In this document: positions 40,228-50,814 of the stretch, in pieces | How positions within the stretch are numbered: position 1 is the first letter of the stretch | How the letters are laid out: the number at the start of each line of letters is the position of its first letter | Assembly: GCA_019638675.1 (NCBI GenBank) | Contig: JAHBTE010000001.1 | Span: 1,768,605-1,832,604 of the forward strand | Length of the DNA: 64,000 bases | From: Fimbriimonadaceae bacterium | GTDB taxonomy: Bacteria; Armatimonadota; Fimbriimonadia; Fimbriimonadales; Fimbriimonadaceae | Direction: 5' to 3' | Notes under the pieces: generated by a model | The model's input: only the letters and a program-made list of their open reading frames with translations | Databases searched by the model: none | What the model was told of the DNA's origin: nothing | Made by a program: the position numbers and the translations under genes

Positions 40228-41703
40228 ATGGCAGAGTACGTGGTCAGCGTTGGAATGGAAGTCCACGCCGAGTTGATGACCGAGAGCAAAATGTTTTGTC
40301 GGTGTCCGGTGGCGTTTGGTGGAATGCCGAATACCCGCACATGCCCGGTCTGCCTTGGTCTCCCCGGAACTCTCCCCGTACCCAACGAGCGAGCCGTGGA
40401 TATGGTGATGAAAGCCGCGTTGGCTCTCAACTGCACCGTTCCGACCGACAGCGTATTTCACCGCAAAAACTATTTCTATCCCGATCAGCCGAAGGGTTAT
40501 CAGGTGAGCCAATACGGTGATACGAACCCGATTGGCTATAACGGCTACTTGGAAATTCCAACCAGCGACGGTGGTACGAAGCAGATCAAGATTCGCCGCG
40601 TTCATTTGGAAGAAGATACGGGCAAGCTGATGCACTTTCCGGGCGGCGGAAGCGGCGTAGATTACAACCGCGCTGGCGTTCCTTTGATGGAGATCGTCAC
40701 GGAGTTCCCACCGGATATCGAAAGCTCTGAGGAAGCCAGGGAATATATGGTTCAACTCCGTGCGATTCTGATCTACATCGGGGTGTGCGACGGAAAGCTG
40801 GAGCAGGGCTCCATGCGATGCGAACCAAATATTTCCGTGCGTCCAAAAGGTTCGGAAACCTACGGAACCAAATCCGAACTTAAGAACCTCAACAGCTTTA
40901 AATCGGTTCAGCTGGGGATTGAATTTGAGGCAAAACGGCAATCCGAAGCACTTGAGAAAGGGGAAACTCTTCAACAAGAAACTCGCGGTTGGAACGAACA
41001 AACTCAGAGCAGTTACCCTATGCGGGTAAAGGAATCCGAAGCCGATTACCGCTATTTCCCATGCCCAGATTTGATTCCGATGCACTTCACGGACGAAAAA
41101 ATCCAAAGCGTACGAGAGAGTTTGCCGGAATTGCCACTCGCTAAGCAACGGCGGTATGAAAAGGAATTCGACCTCAGCCCTTATGATGCAGGTGTTTTGG
41201 TTTCCGAACAATACTGGGCACACTTTTTTGAAGAAACAGTCAAGCAAGGCGGGGAAGCCAAAGCGATCTGCAACTGGATGAATGGAGAATTTGCCAGACT
41301 GCTCAATGAAACCGGACAAGCCGGAACGGTAGATGGTTCAGCCGTGGAAGACAAGCAGGGTAGCAAGATTCGACCTGCTCACTTAATCGAATTGGTTTCT
41401 CTGATTGAATCGGGCACGATCAGCGGAAAAATTGCAAAAACAGTTTTTGAAGAGTGTTTTGGAACCGGAAAGATGCCTTCAGCCGTTGTAGAAGAACAAG
41501 GGTTAACCGTTATCAACGATTCATCTGCGATTGATGCGGTGGTTCAACAAGTGTTAGCGGCTAACCCAACGCAAGTTGCGCAGTTTAAGGAAGGCAAAGA
41601 GAACTTAATCGGATTTTTTGTCGGTCAGGTTATGAGGCAAACCGAAGGACGTGCCGATCCTAAAACTGTGCAAGACGCACTGCGCGCGGCACTAAGAGAA
41701 TAA
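40228..41703 (+). CDS. gatB: Asp/Glu-tRNA amidotransferase subunit B
   Basis: 491 residues: [18 protein letters not shown] start, zinc motif CRCP...[36 protein letters not shown], ending in the YqeY-like tail domain. Subunit B holds tRNA and makes the phosphorylated or amidated intermediate that converts Glu-tRNA(Gln) to Gln-tRNA(Gln). TACACT 8 nt before ATG. gatA and gatC are not in the window. Confidence 0.96.
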   Translation: MAEYVVSVGMEVHAELMTESKMFCRCPVAFGGMPNTRTCPVCLGLPGTLPVPNERAVDMVMKAALALNCTVPTDSVFHRKNYFYPDQPKGYQVSQYGDTNPIGYNGYLEIPTSDGGTKQIKIRRVHLEEDTGKLMHFPGGGSGVDYNRAGVPLMEIVTEFPPDIESSEEAREYMVQLRAILIYIGVCDGKLEQGSMRCEPNISVRPKGSETYGTKSELKNLNSFKSVQLGIEFEAKRQSEALEKGETLQQETRGWNEQTQSSYPMRVKESEADYRYFPCPDLIPMHFTDEKIQSVRESLPELPLAKQRRYEKEFDLSPYDAGVLVSEQYWAHFFEETVKQGGEAKAICNWMNGEFARLLNETGQAGTVDGSAVEDKQGSKIRPAHLIELVSLIESGTISGKIAKTVFEECFGTGKMPSAVVEEQGLTVINDSSAIDAVVQQVLAANPTQVAQFKEGKENLIGFFVGQVMRQTEGRADPKTVQDALRAALRE

Positions 41704-41706
41704 AGA

Positions 41707-42291
41707 ATGAAAAACTTCCTCCTCGGATTGACACTTTTGCTCAGTACATCAGCGTTTGCGCAGGTCAATGTGATTCCAGGCGGGAACACGGAGGGAACGA
41801 CCAATATTCTTGGCGCCGCTTATTGGCGCATGAACCAACAAAAAGATGCTTGGTTTGAAGATGGAGATTTTCCTGCCGCGATTGCGATGCTGGCAATGGA
41901 AGTTGTTTGGAGACCTTATGATTATCAATCGGTTACTGATCTTGGATGGATGTACGGAAACATAGAACGCAAAGACTTAGAACTTGCAACCTATATTCGT
42001 TTCCGTGAAGCTTTTCCAAAGGATCCAGAAGCTTATTATCCGGAAGCTGAATTCTATTTTAAGTTACGTAAGTACAGCCAAACAATAAATTTGCTTGAGC
42101 CAACTGTGAGCATGGATAAGAAACCTCATCCGAACACTTACAGATTGCTTGCTCATTCTCTGGATAGGGTTGGTCGTTTGCAAGACTCGCTGAAGATTTG
42201 GGAATTGTATATTGCACTTGCGCCGGATGATGCCGCGGCAAAAGTGAACAGAGATAAAGTGAAAAGTAAGATTTCTGACGGTAAAAGCTAG
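41707..42291 (+). CDS. Exported TPR-like protein
   Basis: 194 residues; signal peptide MKNFLLGLTLLLSTSAFAQ. Mature part is helical with about three TPR-like repeats (YQSVTDLGWMYGNIERKDLE, PEAYYPEAEFYFKLRKYSQT, PNTYRLLAHSLDRVGRLQDS). Starts 3 nt after gatB, so co-transcribed. Periplasmic scaffold presumed. Confidence 0.78.
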   Translation: MKNFLLGLTLLLSTSAFAQVNVIPGGNTEGTTNILGAAYWRMNQQKDAWFEDGDFPAAIAMLAMEVVWRPYDYQSVTDLGWMYGNIERKDLELATYIRFREAFPKDPEAYYPEAEFYFKLRKYSQTINLLEPTVSMDKKPHPNTYRLLAHSLDRVGRLQDSLKIWELYIALAPDDAAAKVNRDKVKSKISDGKS

Positions 42292-42352
42292 AGTTTTGCT
42301 TTAACCTGCCAAAAATACCAGTTGAGGATTCCTGGGATATTGGCCTTTGATC

Positions 42353-42637
42353 ATGGAGAAAGAGATTTTTTGCCTGATCGAAGTTCGCGTGAACCCACGA
42401 TCTACTCGTGAGAAAATGGAAGTTTGCGCCGACGGCACACTTAAAGTCTGGGTGAACGCTCCTCCGATTGACGGGGAAGCGAACCTTGCGGTTTGTCGCG
42501 TGGTAGCCAAGCAATTCAATTTAGCTCAGTCACGAGTTACTCTCCATAAAGGCGAAAAAAGTCGCAATAAAGTCCTTCGCATTAATGGCTTGGATCGAAG
42601 CCAAGTCGACCAAATCTTTAGTGGAGGTAGTCAGTGA
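42353..42637 (+). CDS. DUF167/YggU-family protein
   Basis: 94 residues: IEVRVNPRSTREKMEVCADG, LKVWVNAPPIDGEANLAVCR, VTLHKGEKSRNKVLRINGL, the full YggU fold; function unsettled in bacteria. ATG 42353 preferred to TTG 42347. Its last 4 nt overlap the next gene. Confidence 0.88.
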   Translation: MEKEIFCLIEVRVNPRSTREKMEVCADGTLKVWVNAPPIDGEANLAVCRVVAKQFNLAQSRVTLHKGEKSRNKVLRINGLDRSQVDQIFSGGSQ

Positions 42638-44907
42638 ACAAATCTGGCGTTAACGTTCGCAGTATTGATTGGGATGACATCGAAGATGATGCTCTCACTG
42701 GTGCTGGAGATGTCCTCCGCAAGAAAAAGTTTTGGCAGACCTCGTGGTTCTTAGCATTATTTTTCGGTTTGACATTTGCCCTCACTGTTTCACTCATTAT
42801 TCTTTCGGTTCGGATTCAGTCAACGCAAAAAGCAGTTTTGCACCTAGAGCATTTTTCCGATGAAATGGCGTTTCTCGAAAATGTAGATCAGAGTGTTCAG
42901 CTTGCGCTGATTCTCAAAGAAAAGGTCGGAATTCAGCGCGATGAACCATCGGTTCGAGGTGCTGACCGGGCTTTGGCGGCGGGAGTTGGATCGGCTTGGA
43001 CAGATGTTCGGCGCGAAGCACTTGTCCCCAATCTTGATGAAGGCTTGATTCGCCGGGCGAAGCAGTCAAATGATCATGCAATTAAGGCTTTCAATGCACG
43101 ACTGAAGCAGATGAAAGTCGCCGTATATGCCATAAGCACAGCCCTATTTGTGAGCTTGCTGACTTGCTTTGTCCTTTCACTTTCAGCATTGCGGCGCGGT
43201 TCTACAACGTTGGTTGTGCAGAGGTTGGAGCGTGGATTCCATGACCGAAAAGAGCCAATCGGGGGAGTGGATAGAAAAAAATCAGCCGCGATCTTGCGCA
43301 ATATGCCGGTGGCCTTAGTTGAATTTGAATCTGATGGCCGCATCCTTCGCTGGAACTCGGCGATGGAAGAACTCACTGGGTTGACCGCTGATCTTGCAAT
43401 GCGACGCGGCTTGATCGAAGGAATCGGTTGGTCAAACGCCAAAGAAATGGCCCGCTCAACTATTCGCAGATTATTTACTGGCGAAGATGTAAACGGACTC
43501 GAATGGAGCTACAAGAACGCTAGCGGAACCGAACTTGAGCTTTCTGCATCCTTTGCGGTTGTCCATGATGGCGGCGGCTCGATTCGCAGTGCAGTCGGAA
43601 TCATTCGTGACGTCACGCAGGAAAAAACCCGCCAAGAACTCTTTGTCGCCAACGACATGGCGAAGTCAGCAATTTTAAAGTCTCTGCCAGACTCTATTCT
43701 GAGATTCAACGCAAACTCCGAACTTGTCGAAATCCACGACAACGGCGACTTCTTGAGCGAAATCAGAAGCAAATGCGGCGGACTAGGTTGGAAGCAAGAA
43801 CTCACACAAGAGTTGGTTGGTCTAATCCAAGATGGCATCAAGCAAACTCGGGTCTCGCAGAAGCCGTACATTTTTGAATACAGAGGCTTAATTGGCAGTC
43901 GAGGAGTTACACTGGAAGTGCGAGTCACTGTCAGCGGACAATCAGATGCTTTAGCCGTGATTACCGACCTCAGCGACCGCGAACGAGCCTTGCAAGCCGA
44001 ACAAAAGAGTCAGTTGAGGTTCCAAGAACTCATCAATGGATCCGCTGACGCTATCGTATTACTCAATGAGCAGGGCAGAATTGATTACGCCAGTCCGGCA
44101 ATCGCTTTCATGCTCGGAGTCAATGAAAAGGCGATCATTGACAAAGAACTACTCGAATTAACGGTTGAAAACGATAAAGAGATAGTTGAAGCCGCCCTAT
44201 TCAATTTGCTCACCCAACCAGGAACAACAAGCCGCTTCGTAATCCAACTACTCGCTACCGATGGCGTAAGCCATTCAGTTGAGGTCAATGCTCGGAACCT
44301 GATTCATAAGGAAGCGGTGAACGCAATCGTATTCAATCTGCGTGATATCACTGAACGACGGCGTCTGGAATCTGAGCTGCAACACAAGCTTATTGAACTC
44401 GAATCTCGCAATGAGCAACTACGTCAAGTGGCAATGCAGGATTCGCTCACTGGAACTCTGAATCATAAAGCAGTTTTGGAATACCTCGGTGCAATTTGCG
44501 AATATGCCGCCACCGGGGGCACGTTCTCAGTTGCCTTCGTGGATGTAGATAACTTCAAAGAATTCAATATGGAGGCAGGTTTTGAGGAAGGCGACGAACT
44601 CCTGATTTCACTTGCCAACGTTATTCAAACAACCTGCAGGGAAGAAGACATTTGTGGTCGCCTTGGCTCAGAGGAGTTTTTGGTGATTCTGCCAGAGGCA
44701 AACGCAAGTGATTCGATAGCTATCGCCGAGAGGATTCAACAACAGTTTGCCCAAGAGCACGGTCAAGGAATGTCGCTGAGCATCGGAATCATCACTATTT
44801 CTAATGAATCTTCCGACGCTACGACCCTGCTCAACAAATTGGCAATGCAAATGGCCAAGGCTCACGACCGTGGCCCTGGCACTGTTTATCATCCGATGGC
44901 CGCTTAG
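42634..44907 (+). CDS. PAS-GGDEF diguanylate cyclase-like protein
   Basis: 757 residues, GTG start with GGAGG 7 nt upstream. Two membrane helices (~33-57 and ~166-188) flank a ~110-residue outside sensor; then three PAS-like segments (~215-330, ~345-450, ~455-570, each ending in a RDVT/SDRE/RDITER linker) and a GGDEF domain (~600-750). The active-site loop reads GSEEF instead of GG(D/E)EF, and the ND helix has NMEAG in place of ND..GH; RxxD (REED), the c-di-GMP inhibitory site, is intact five residues before. So either an active but atypical cyclase or a c-di-GMP receptor. Confidence 0.9.
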   Translation: MNKSGVNVRSIDWDDIEDDALTGAGDVLRKKKFWQTSWFLALFFGLTFALTVSLIILSVRIQSTQKAVLHLEHFSDEMAFLENVDQSVQLALILKEKVGIQRDEPSVRGADRALAAGVGSAWTDVRREALVPNLDEGLIRRAKQSNDHAIKAFNARLKQMKVAVYAISTALFVSLLTCFVLSLSALRRGSTTLVVQRLERGFHDRKEPIGGVDRKKSAAILRNMPVALVEFESDGRILRWNSAMEELTGLTADLAMRRGLIEGIGWSNAKEMARSTIRRLFTGEDVNGLEWSYKNASGTELELSASFAVVHDGGGSIRSAVGIIRDVTQEKTRQELFVANDMAKSAILKSLPDSILRFNANSELVEIHDNGDFLSEIRSKCGGLGWKQELTQELVGLIQDGIKQTRVSQKPYIFEYRGLIGSRGVTLEVRVTVSGQSDALAVITDLSDRERALQAEQKSQLRFQELINGSADAIVLLNEQGRIDYASPAIAFMLGVNEKAIIDKELLELTVENDKEIVEAALFNLLTQPGTTSRFVIQLLATDGVSHSVEVNARNLIHKEAVNAIVFNLRDITERRRLESELQHKLIELESRNEQLRQVAMQDSLTGTLNHKAVLEYLGAICEYAATGGTFSVAFVDVDNFKEFNMEAGFEEGDELLISLANVIQTTCREEDICGRLGSEEFLVILPEANASDSIAIAERIQQQFAQEHGQGMSLSIGIITISNESSDATTLLNKLAMQMAKAHDRGPGTVYHPMAA

Positions 44908-46355
44908 CTGCTAGTTGGCGGAGTCGCGGGTTTCGGAGCACGAGGCATCATCGTTGCCGCATTCGCCATCACATAACACGCAACCGCACTGTTAGTCGCC
45001 GATTGAATCATGTAATTTGCAGGCACGCGGCTGAAATAATCATGTTGAGTGTGGTGGATGAAAGTGTAATCAAACGTTCCAACTTCATCCCAGAAGAAGC
45101 CAGGAACACCAACAGCATTAAACGGAGCATGGTCGCTTCCGCCTCCGCGAGGCATTTGAGCGACAGTACGCATCCGAACGGGCAAATCAGGAAATGCCGC
45201 GTTCATCGTGTCCATGAGCGGCTGGAACATCGGAATCATTGATTCCAATGCAGGGGCACCGCCTTCATAGTTAGCGCCGCCATCTTCAATGAACACACAT
45301 GAAATCTTATCGAGTTCATCCTTGTGCATTTCTACGTACTGACGTGACCCATGCAGGCCCTGTTCTTCGCCAGAAAAGAGAATGAACCGAATCGTTCGCT
45401 TTGGTTTGGCTCCCACAGTATTCAGGATTCGAGCGGCTTCAAGAACAGTTGAAACACCCGTTCCATTATCTGCCGCGCCCTGCGATCCTGGCCCATCCCA
45501 TGAATCGATGTGAGCACCGAGAATGACTACCTCATCGGGTTTTTCAGTTCCAGGAATCTCGGCGATTACGTTGTAGTTTTTAATGGGGCCTTCAATAAAA
45601 CGATTATTGAGATCGAATTCTAATTCAACTGGCTTGCCGCCATCAATGTGCTCAAAAACCTTCGCCATATCAGATTTCCGGATCGTTACGTTGATATCTT
45701 TTGGATGGCTGGCGGCGGTTTTATTGGCATAGCTGCCAGAAGTTAGAACTAGCTCGTTGTTGCTGGGCAATACTCGACCCAGAATTCCCGCGTTTGCAAT
45801 CTCATTTTCTACTGCCTGCCTGTCTTTTTGAGCCGCCGTGAGTTCAGGTGGTTTTTGCCCTGGCTGAGTTCTTGGCGGGCGAGGGGGCGCAACTTTGTAG
45901 ACGACCCAAGCTCCCTTTAATTGAGACTCGATTTTTTCGAACTCTTCCATTGTTGTAGGTGCAGGAACGGCTTTTGCTTTTGTCGGCCCATTCGTACCTT
46001 GACCCCACGAAGGAGTCGTGAATTCAAAGCTGAATTCTTCTGGAGAAGTCATTTTTGCGTAGCTCGGGCCGCGATGGAACCCAACAGGCCACTCACCCCA
46101 TTCTTCTAAATGTACATTCACGCAACCGAATTCTTTGAACTTTGCCATTGTCCAGTGATATGCGCGGTCGAGGCCAGGAGAAGTTGTAAGCCTGTGACCA
46201 ATTCCCACCGAGAGGAACTCCAAGTGGGCCATCACTTGGTTGTTCATTTTGCCTTCCTTGACGATTCTGTCAATGGTGGCTTGATCGGCTTGCGCGTTGG
46301 CTAATGCGGAAAAAAGAAGCAACGCTCCAAAAGCGGCATGACGGTACGTGACCAT
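44904..46355 (-). CDS. Secreted M28-family metallopeptidase
   Basis: 483 residues; signal MVTYRHAAFGALLLFSALAN followed by AQA. Zinc ligands and catalytic residues of M28: GAHIDSWD, AADNGTGVSTV, FSGEEQGLHGS, FIEDGG and HTQHDYFS. A PA-like insert (~120-240) with a Pro-rich stretch precedes them. Aminopeptidase or carboxypeptidase of the periplasm. Start: TAATCT 7 nt upstream. 4-nt tail-to-tail overlap with the GGDEF gene. Confidence 0.92.
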   Translation of the reverse strand: MVTYRHAAFGALLLFSALANAQADQATIDRIVKEGKMNNQVMAHLEFLSVGIGHRLTTSPGLDRAYHWTMAKFKEFGCVNVHLEEWGEWPVGFHRGPSYAKMTSPEEFSFEFTTPSWGQGTNGPTKAKAVPAPTTMEEFEKIESQLKGAWVVYKVAPPRPPRTQPGQKPPELTAAQKDRQAVENEIANAGILGRVLPSNNELVLTSGSYANKTAASHPKDINVTIRKSDMAKVFEHIDGGKPVELEFDLNNRFIEGPIKNYNVIAEIPGTEKPDEVVILGAHIDSWDGPGSQGAADNGTGVSTVLEAARILNTVGAKPKRTIRFILFSGEEQGLHGSRQYVEMHKDELDKISCVFIEDGGANYEGGAPALESMIPMFQPLMDTMNAAFPDLPVRMRTVAQMPRGGGSDHAPFNAVGVPGFFWDEVGTFDYTFIHHTQHDYFSRVPANYMIQSATNSAVACYVMANAATMMPRAPKPATPPTSS

Positions 46356-46449
46356 GGAAATTAGATTAGCAGGTCTGTTCGCAGAAATGAAATATTAACG
46401 CCCTGCAAGTCTCGGACAGTCAGCAAATATCTGTGTTAGAATCCCCGCG

Positions 46450-47163
46450 ATGAAGGTCTTCTCAGTTGGTTTATTGGTATTTGGGTTCGCCGTTGTTGGT
46501 TCAGCGCAATGGAAAGGTTCGGTTGAGAGCAGTTTGACTTTTATTGATAGCAACAAAAAATCTGAATCTGCTTTATTGTTAGCAAAGGCTCGCCAGGAGA
46601 GAACTGAAGATCGCATTCTTTTGGATTTCCTTTACAGTTTTAGCCGCCAGTCTGGAACTGGAGGATTCCTCGAAACATCGACTGATGTCATGACGCTGGG
46701 CGGGCGGTACGAACGCAACTTCGCCAACAAATCGTTTTGGTATGCGAGTGCTCGATTTGATCGCGACGGAGTGAACAACCTCAATCTGCGCCAAGTTTAC
46801 GGTGCCGGTTTGGGTTATACGCTTTTTGATACGCCAGCGAGTAGTTGGCGAATGAGCTTAGGGGTCTCGCAAGTAATCGAGGAGTACGATTCGAGCAACG
46901 AAGATTTCTTTGGTTTGCAGGCGCAGTCAGATTATTCCCGCAATCTCACAGAAAAGCTTTCGTTAGATCACAGCTTTCTCTTTGTGCCAAACACAGATGA
47001 CTTCAGCGATTATTTCTTCGCTTCTGTACTTGGCTTAAGTTACAAATTGAACGGTTCGCTCAGCGCAGGATTCCGTTGGATCGTGAATTTTGATTCGACA
47101 CCATCAGTTGGCTCAGTCAAGCAAAGCCGAACCTATGCTTTGACGCTTGGCTATAAGTTTTAA
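46450..47163 (+). CDS. DUF481-like outer-membrane barrel
   Basis: 237 residues; signal MKVFSVGLLVFGFAVVGSAQ. Antiparallel strand pattern with WKGSVESSLTFIDSNKKSES, LDFLYSFSRQSG, WYASARFDRDGVNNL and final TLGYKF (terminal Phe) as in DUF481 barrels. TAGAAT 7 nt before ATG. 4-nt overlap with smc. Confidence 0.8.
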   Translation: MKVFSVGLLVFGFAVVGSAQWKGSVESSLTFIDSNKKSESALLLAKARQERTEDRILLDFLYSFSRQSGTGGFLETSTDVMTLGGRYERNFANKSFWYASARFDRDGVNNLNLRQVYGAGLGYTLFDTPASSWRMSLGVSQVIEEYDSSNEDFFGLQAQSDYSRNLTEKLSLDHSFLFVPNTDDFSDYFFASVLGLSYKLNGSLSAGFRWIVNFDSTPSVGSVKQSRTYALTLGYKF

Positions 47164-50100
47164 GCGAAGCTCACGGACGTTGGCAACGATTCTGGTTCTG
47201 GAGCTGGTGCTTGGCTTGGCACACGGAACGGAACCACGGTTGAAACACCCGGCTCTTGCATCGTGACGCCAAGCCAGACATCTGCACTTTCAATCGTCAC
47301 GTTGTTGTGCGTGATTAAAATGAACTGGGTTTCTTGGTTGAACTCGCGCATCATCGCGATAAACCGTTCGACGTTGCGACCATCAAGTGGGGCATCAACC
47401 TCATCAAGAATCACGAGAGGGCAAGGCTTAACCTTGAGCAAGCTGAACAAGAAAGCAAGGGCAGACATCGCTCTTTCACCACCGCTAAGAAGTTCAAGGC
47501 GTTGTCGTTTTTTGCCTGGGATAGTCACGGAGATTTCGACGCCGCTATCCAGAATATTCTCAGGATCGGTGAGTTCGAGAGAAGCTTCACCACCCCCGAG
47601 AAGCCGGACAAAGACCTCGCCAAAGGCAACCTGGAGTTTTTGGAAGGTTTCGACGAATCGCTGACGGGTGAGAGTATCAAGTTCACGGATTGTGGATTTG
47701 ATTTCCTTCATCCCCGATTCAATATCTTCAACCTGTGCGTGGAGTTCATCGTGGCGTTCGGTTAAACGTTCAAACGCATCAATCGCACCGAGGTTGACAT
47801 CGCCCATTGCTTTGAGATCGCGTCGCAGTTTTGCCACGACCGCAGGAGCATCCGGTGCGATGAGAGCTTCTTCTGATTGCGTGACGGCTTCATCTGGGTC
47901 TAGCCCGTACTCTTCTAAGAGTCGTTCTGTAGCAGCGGAACGCCGACTATCGGCACGGGCGCGCTTGATTTCGCATTGATGGAGAATCTCACCACCCGAT
48001 TGAGAGGCCTTTTGTGCGGCTTCCGCTTGGTCAGCTAATGCCTGGGTTTGTTCAATCAGAGACTTGCGGTGTTCCGTAAGCTCAAGAATCTTGGCACGGA
48101 TTTCTGAGACTTCCTTTTCGGTGAGGTCGCGGGTTTGGGCCGATTCGATAATCGCAATCCGCACTCGTTCTCGTTCCGGTTCGATGTGCTGGAGGCGAGC
48201 TTTACGTGATTCAGAATTGCTCCGCATTGCTTCTAATCGGCGGGCGGCCTCTTTGGCACGTTCGGCGGATTCTACCGACCGTGCATGTGATTCTTGGAGC
48301 CTCGCCTGAGCGGTTTCAGCGTCAGATGACTTAGCGGCCAGACCACGCATCACGTCGTCTCGTCGTGCTTCGATAGAAGCGACATCCACGCTGGCCCGCT
48401 CAGGCTGATTGGGGTGTTTGAGGCGGGCGAGTTCGGCCTCCAGTTTGGTTTGGCTGGATTCGGTCGTCGTTAATTCGTGTTTGAGGCTCATCAACCAAGT
48501 GCGAGCTTCATCGTATTCGGTCTGAATTTCCTTCAGATTGGCTTGAGCCGATTCCCGTTTTGCAGTGAATTCTTCACGAGCACTATCTTGGTTCCAAGCT
48601 TGCGACTTTTTAAGTTGGTTCTGAAGGGCGGAGAGTTCTTTGATGACTTCATCCAGTTCAGATTTACGCTGGACAACACCAGTTCCGTGGGAGCGCGCCG
48701 CGCCGCCCGTCACCGCACCAGAAGCATGAACGAGCTCACCTTCCAGCGTCACCATTTTGCTCCAGCCGCGAGTTTTGGCGAGCTTAAGAGCGGTATCAAG
48801 GTCTTCAACAATAACGGTTCGACCTAGAAGGGAATCTATGACAGGGCGGTGTTTCGTGTCGCAGTCAACTAGTTCCGAAGCTAATCCAATGATGCCGCTT
48901 TGGTTGAGAAGTTGGCGTAGTTCGTGGGAACTTTGAGAGGGCCGCATGAGCGGAATCGGCTGGAATGTTGCTCGACCAGCTCGGTATTCCTTAAGAAACT
49001 GAATCGCTCGTTTAGCGCATGATTCATCGGGGACGATGAGGTCGTTTCCGGCGGCACCAAGAGCGGTTTCAATCGCCTGCACCAAGTCGGGTTCGATATG
49101 AATTGCATGGGCGACCGGCGTGTAATCAGCGGGAAGCTTGCCAGCTTTGACAGCTTCTAATACCGCGCGAGTTCCTTGAGCTAAGCCTTCGTTTGCTTCA
49201 ATCGTGGCTTCAATCCCTCGTCGCCGACCGTCAAGAGCCGCAACTTGGGCAAGCAGTTTTCGAGATTCCGCCGCATGCTGATCTTCTAGAACTTGAAGGT
49301 TGCGGAGCGCGGAGTCTTGCTCTGCGATAGTTGCTTTATAAGCTTCCACTTTAGTCAGAAGCTCGTTTGTAGTTGCTTCACTTTCGGCAACCGCTTCTTT
49401 AAGGTCAGGCAGGGTAGCAATGATGCCCTCAAGTTCTTCGCGCACTTGGCGGATGCGAGATTTTGTGTGGCCTTGTTCTAGTTTCCAGCGTTCGTATTCA
49501 GCTTGCGATTGGCGAGCATCGTTGAGTTCTGTCTCAATTGACTGAAGCTCGGTTGCGAGAGCCTTTGCTTCTTCGTCAACTCCCGCCATGGACATTTCCA
49601 ATGCGATAAAAGAATCGTGATCGGTTTTTGCCTGGGCGTTAGCTTTTTCAAGGTCAGATTCGGCACCGGCTAGTTGCTCTGCGGAAGATTCTTTTTCCTC
49701 TCGCAGAGTTTGTTCTAAAGTGCCGAGCGATTCCAGTTTATGCTCGTTTAGGTGGAGTTGACTGATAGCCTGTTCGAGTTTGGTTTGAGTTGCTAGAAGC
49801 AGTTCGCGGTGCTTTTCGATTTCGCTATCGGTGATGCCGACTTTGCGATTGGATTCTCGATATTCTTCGCGGAGCGACTCAGCGCGATCGTTTTCGCGGT
49901 CAATATCGCTCATTGTTGCGTTGATGCGGGCTTCCAGTTGATCAAGTTCAGCTAAAGCTTCAGCGAGTTCTTTACCGAGAAGACTGCATTCAATCTCGCG
50001 CAGGGTCGAGAGTGCAACTTTGTAAGCTTTGGCGACTTCAGCTTCTTCCCGCAACGGCTCGCGCTGAGTTTCGATTTCGTTGAGGATGTCGTGAACCCGT

Positions 50101-50666
50101 TGCAGATGTCCCTCTGCAGATTCCAATCTGCGGAGTGATTCAGTTCTACGAGCGCGATATCGTTGAACGCCAGCGGCCTCGTCAATCCAGGCTCGGCGTT
50201 GGAGAGCAGATGCGCTCAAAGCCTGGTCAATATCTGACTGGCTGACAATTGCGTATCCTGCGCGACCTAACCCAGAGTCGGCAAGAAGTTCGTTGACATC
50301 CCGTAGGCGGCAGGAGCGCTTGTTAATGCTGTAATCAGAATCACCTGCCCGGTCGAGTTTGCGGGTCACAACTACTTCAGCAGCATCAATCGGGAGAGTG
50401 CCGTCTTCGTTATCGAAGAACAAGGAAACTTCCGCGAATCCGAGCGGTCGGCGGGTGCCGGAGCCTGAGAAGATGACTTCTTTGGAAGTCTGGGCGCGAA
50501 GATTACGGGCGTTGGTTTCGCCGAGTCCCCATAGAATGGAATCGACGATATTTGATTTGCCACACCCATTCGGTCCGATAATCGAAATGATGTTGCCATC
50601 AAGTTCAACTTCCGTCCGTTCGGCAAAGGTTTTGAATCCGAAGATTTTGACCCTTTTCAGTTTCAT
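47160..50666 (-). CDS. smc: Chromosome segregation protein SMC
   Basis: 1168 residues. Walker A GPNGCGKSNIVDS at ~32, coiled coil ~165-500, hinge ~500-660 (GALPADYTPVAHAIHIE-like region, GAVTGGAARSHGTGVV), second coiled coil, then signature LSGGERAMSALAFLF and Walker B LVILDEVDAPLDGRN. Condensin ATPase that organises the nucleoid with ScpAB, neither of which is here. Confidence 0.96.
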   Translation of the reverse strand: MKLKRVKIFGFKTFAERTEVELDGNIISIIGPNGCGKSNIVDSILWGLGETNARNLRAQTSKEVIFSGSGTRRPLGFAEVSLFFDNEDGTLPIDAAEVVVTRKLDRAGDSDYSINKRSCRLRDVNELLADSGLGRAGYAIVSQSDIDQALSASALQRRAWIDEAAGVQRYRARRTESLRRLESAEGHLQRVHDILNEIETQREPLREEAEVAKAYKVALSTLREIECSLLGKELAEALAELDQLEARINATMSDIDRENDRAESLREEYRESNRKVGITDSEIEKHRELLLATQTKLEQAISQLHLNEHKLESLGTLEQTLREEKESSAEQLAGAESDLEKANAQAKTDHDSFIALEMSMAGVDEEAKALATELQSIETELNDARQSQAEYERWKLEQGHTKSRIRQVREELEGIIATLPDLKEAVAESEATTNELLTKVEAYKATIAEQDSALRNLQVLEDQHAAESRKLLAQVAALDGRRRGIEATIEANEGLAQGTRAVLEAVKAGKLPADYTPVAHAIHIEPDLVQAIETALGAAGNDLIVPDESCAKRAIQFLKEYRAGRATFQPIPLMRPSQSSHELRQLLNQSGIIGLASELVDCDTKHRPVIDSLLGRTVIVEDLDTALKLAKTRGWSKMVTLEGELVHASGAVTGGAARSHGTGVVQRKSELDEVIKELSALQNQLKKSQAWNQDSAREEFTAKRESAQANLKEIQTEYDEARTWLMSLKHELTTTESSQTKLEAELARLKHPNQPERASVDVASIEARRDDVMRGLAAKSSDAETAQARLQESHARSVESAERAKEAARRLEAMRSNSESRKARLQHIEPERERVRIAIIESAQTRDLTEKEVSEIRAKILELTEHRKSLIEQTQALADQAEAAQKASQSGGEILHQCEIKRARADSRRSAATERLLEEYGLDPDEAVTQSEEALIAPDAPAVVAKLRRDLKAMGDVNLGAIDAFERLTERHDELHAQVEDIESGMKEIKSTIRELDTLTRQRFVETFQKLQVAFGEVFVRLLGGGEASLELTDPENILDSGVEISVTIPGKKRQRLELLSGGERAMSALAFLFSLLKVKPCPLVILDEVDAPLDGRNVERFIAMMREFNQETQFILITHNNVTIESADVWLGVTMQEPGVSTVVPFRVPSQAPAPEPESLPTSVSFA

Positions 50667-50814
50667 ACGCGCGCTAGCCCAATCCGAGCATTAGTTCGGA
50701 CGGTGCAGTATAAGCCGACGCTGTAGGAATCTGCGGGAGTTTTCCACCACGTTGTCCAGGTGGGATCACATCCAGCGTAGTAGTAAGCTAAAGTTCAAAA
50801 CAGATTGGGGAAGA

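Noticed and set aside
40219-41319. 366-codon minus-strand ORF
   Set aside because: Complement of gatB; low-complexity Phe/His-rich translation without motifs.
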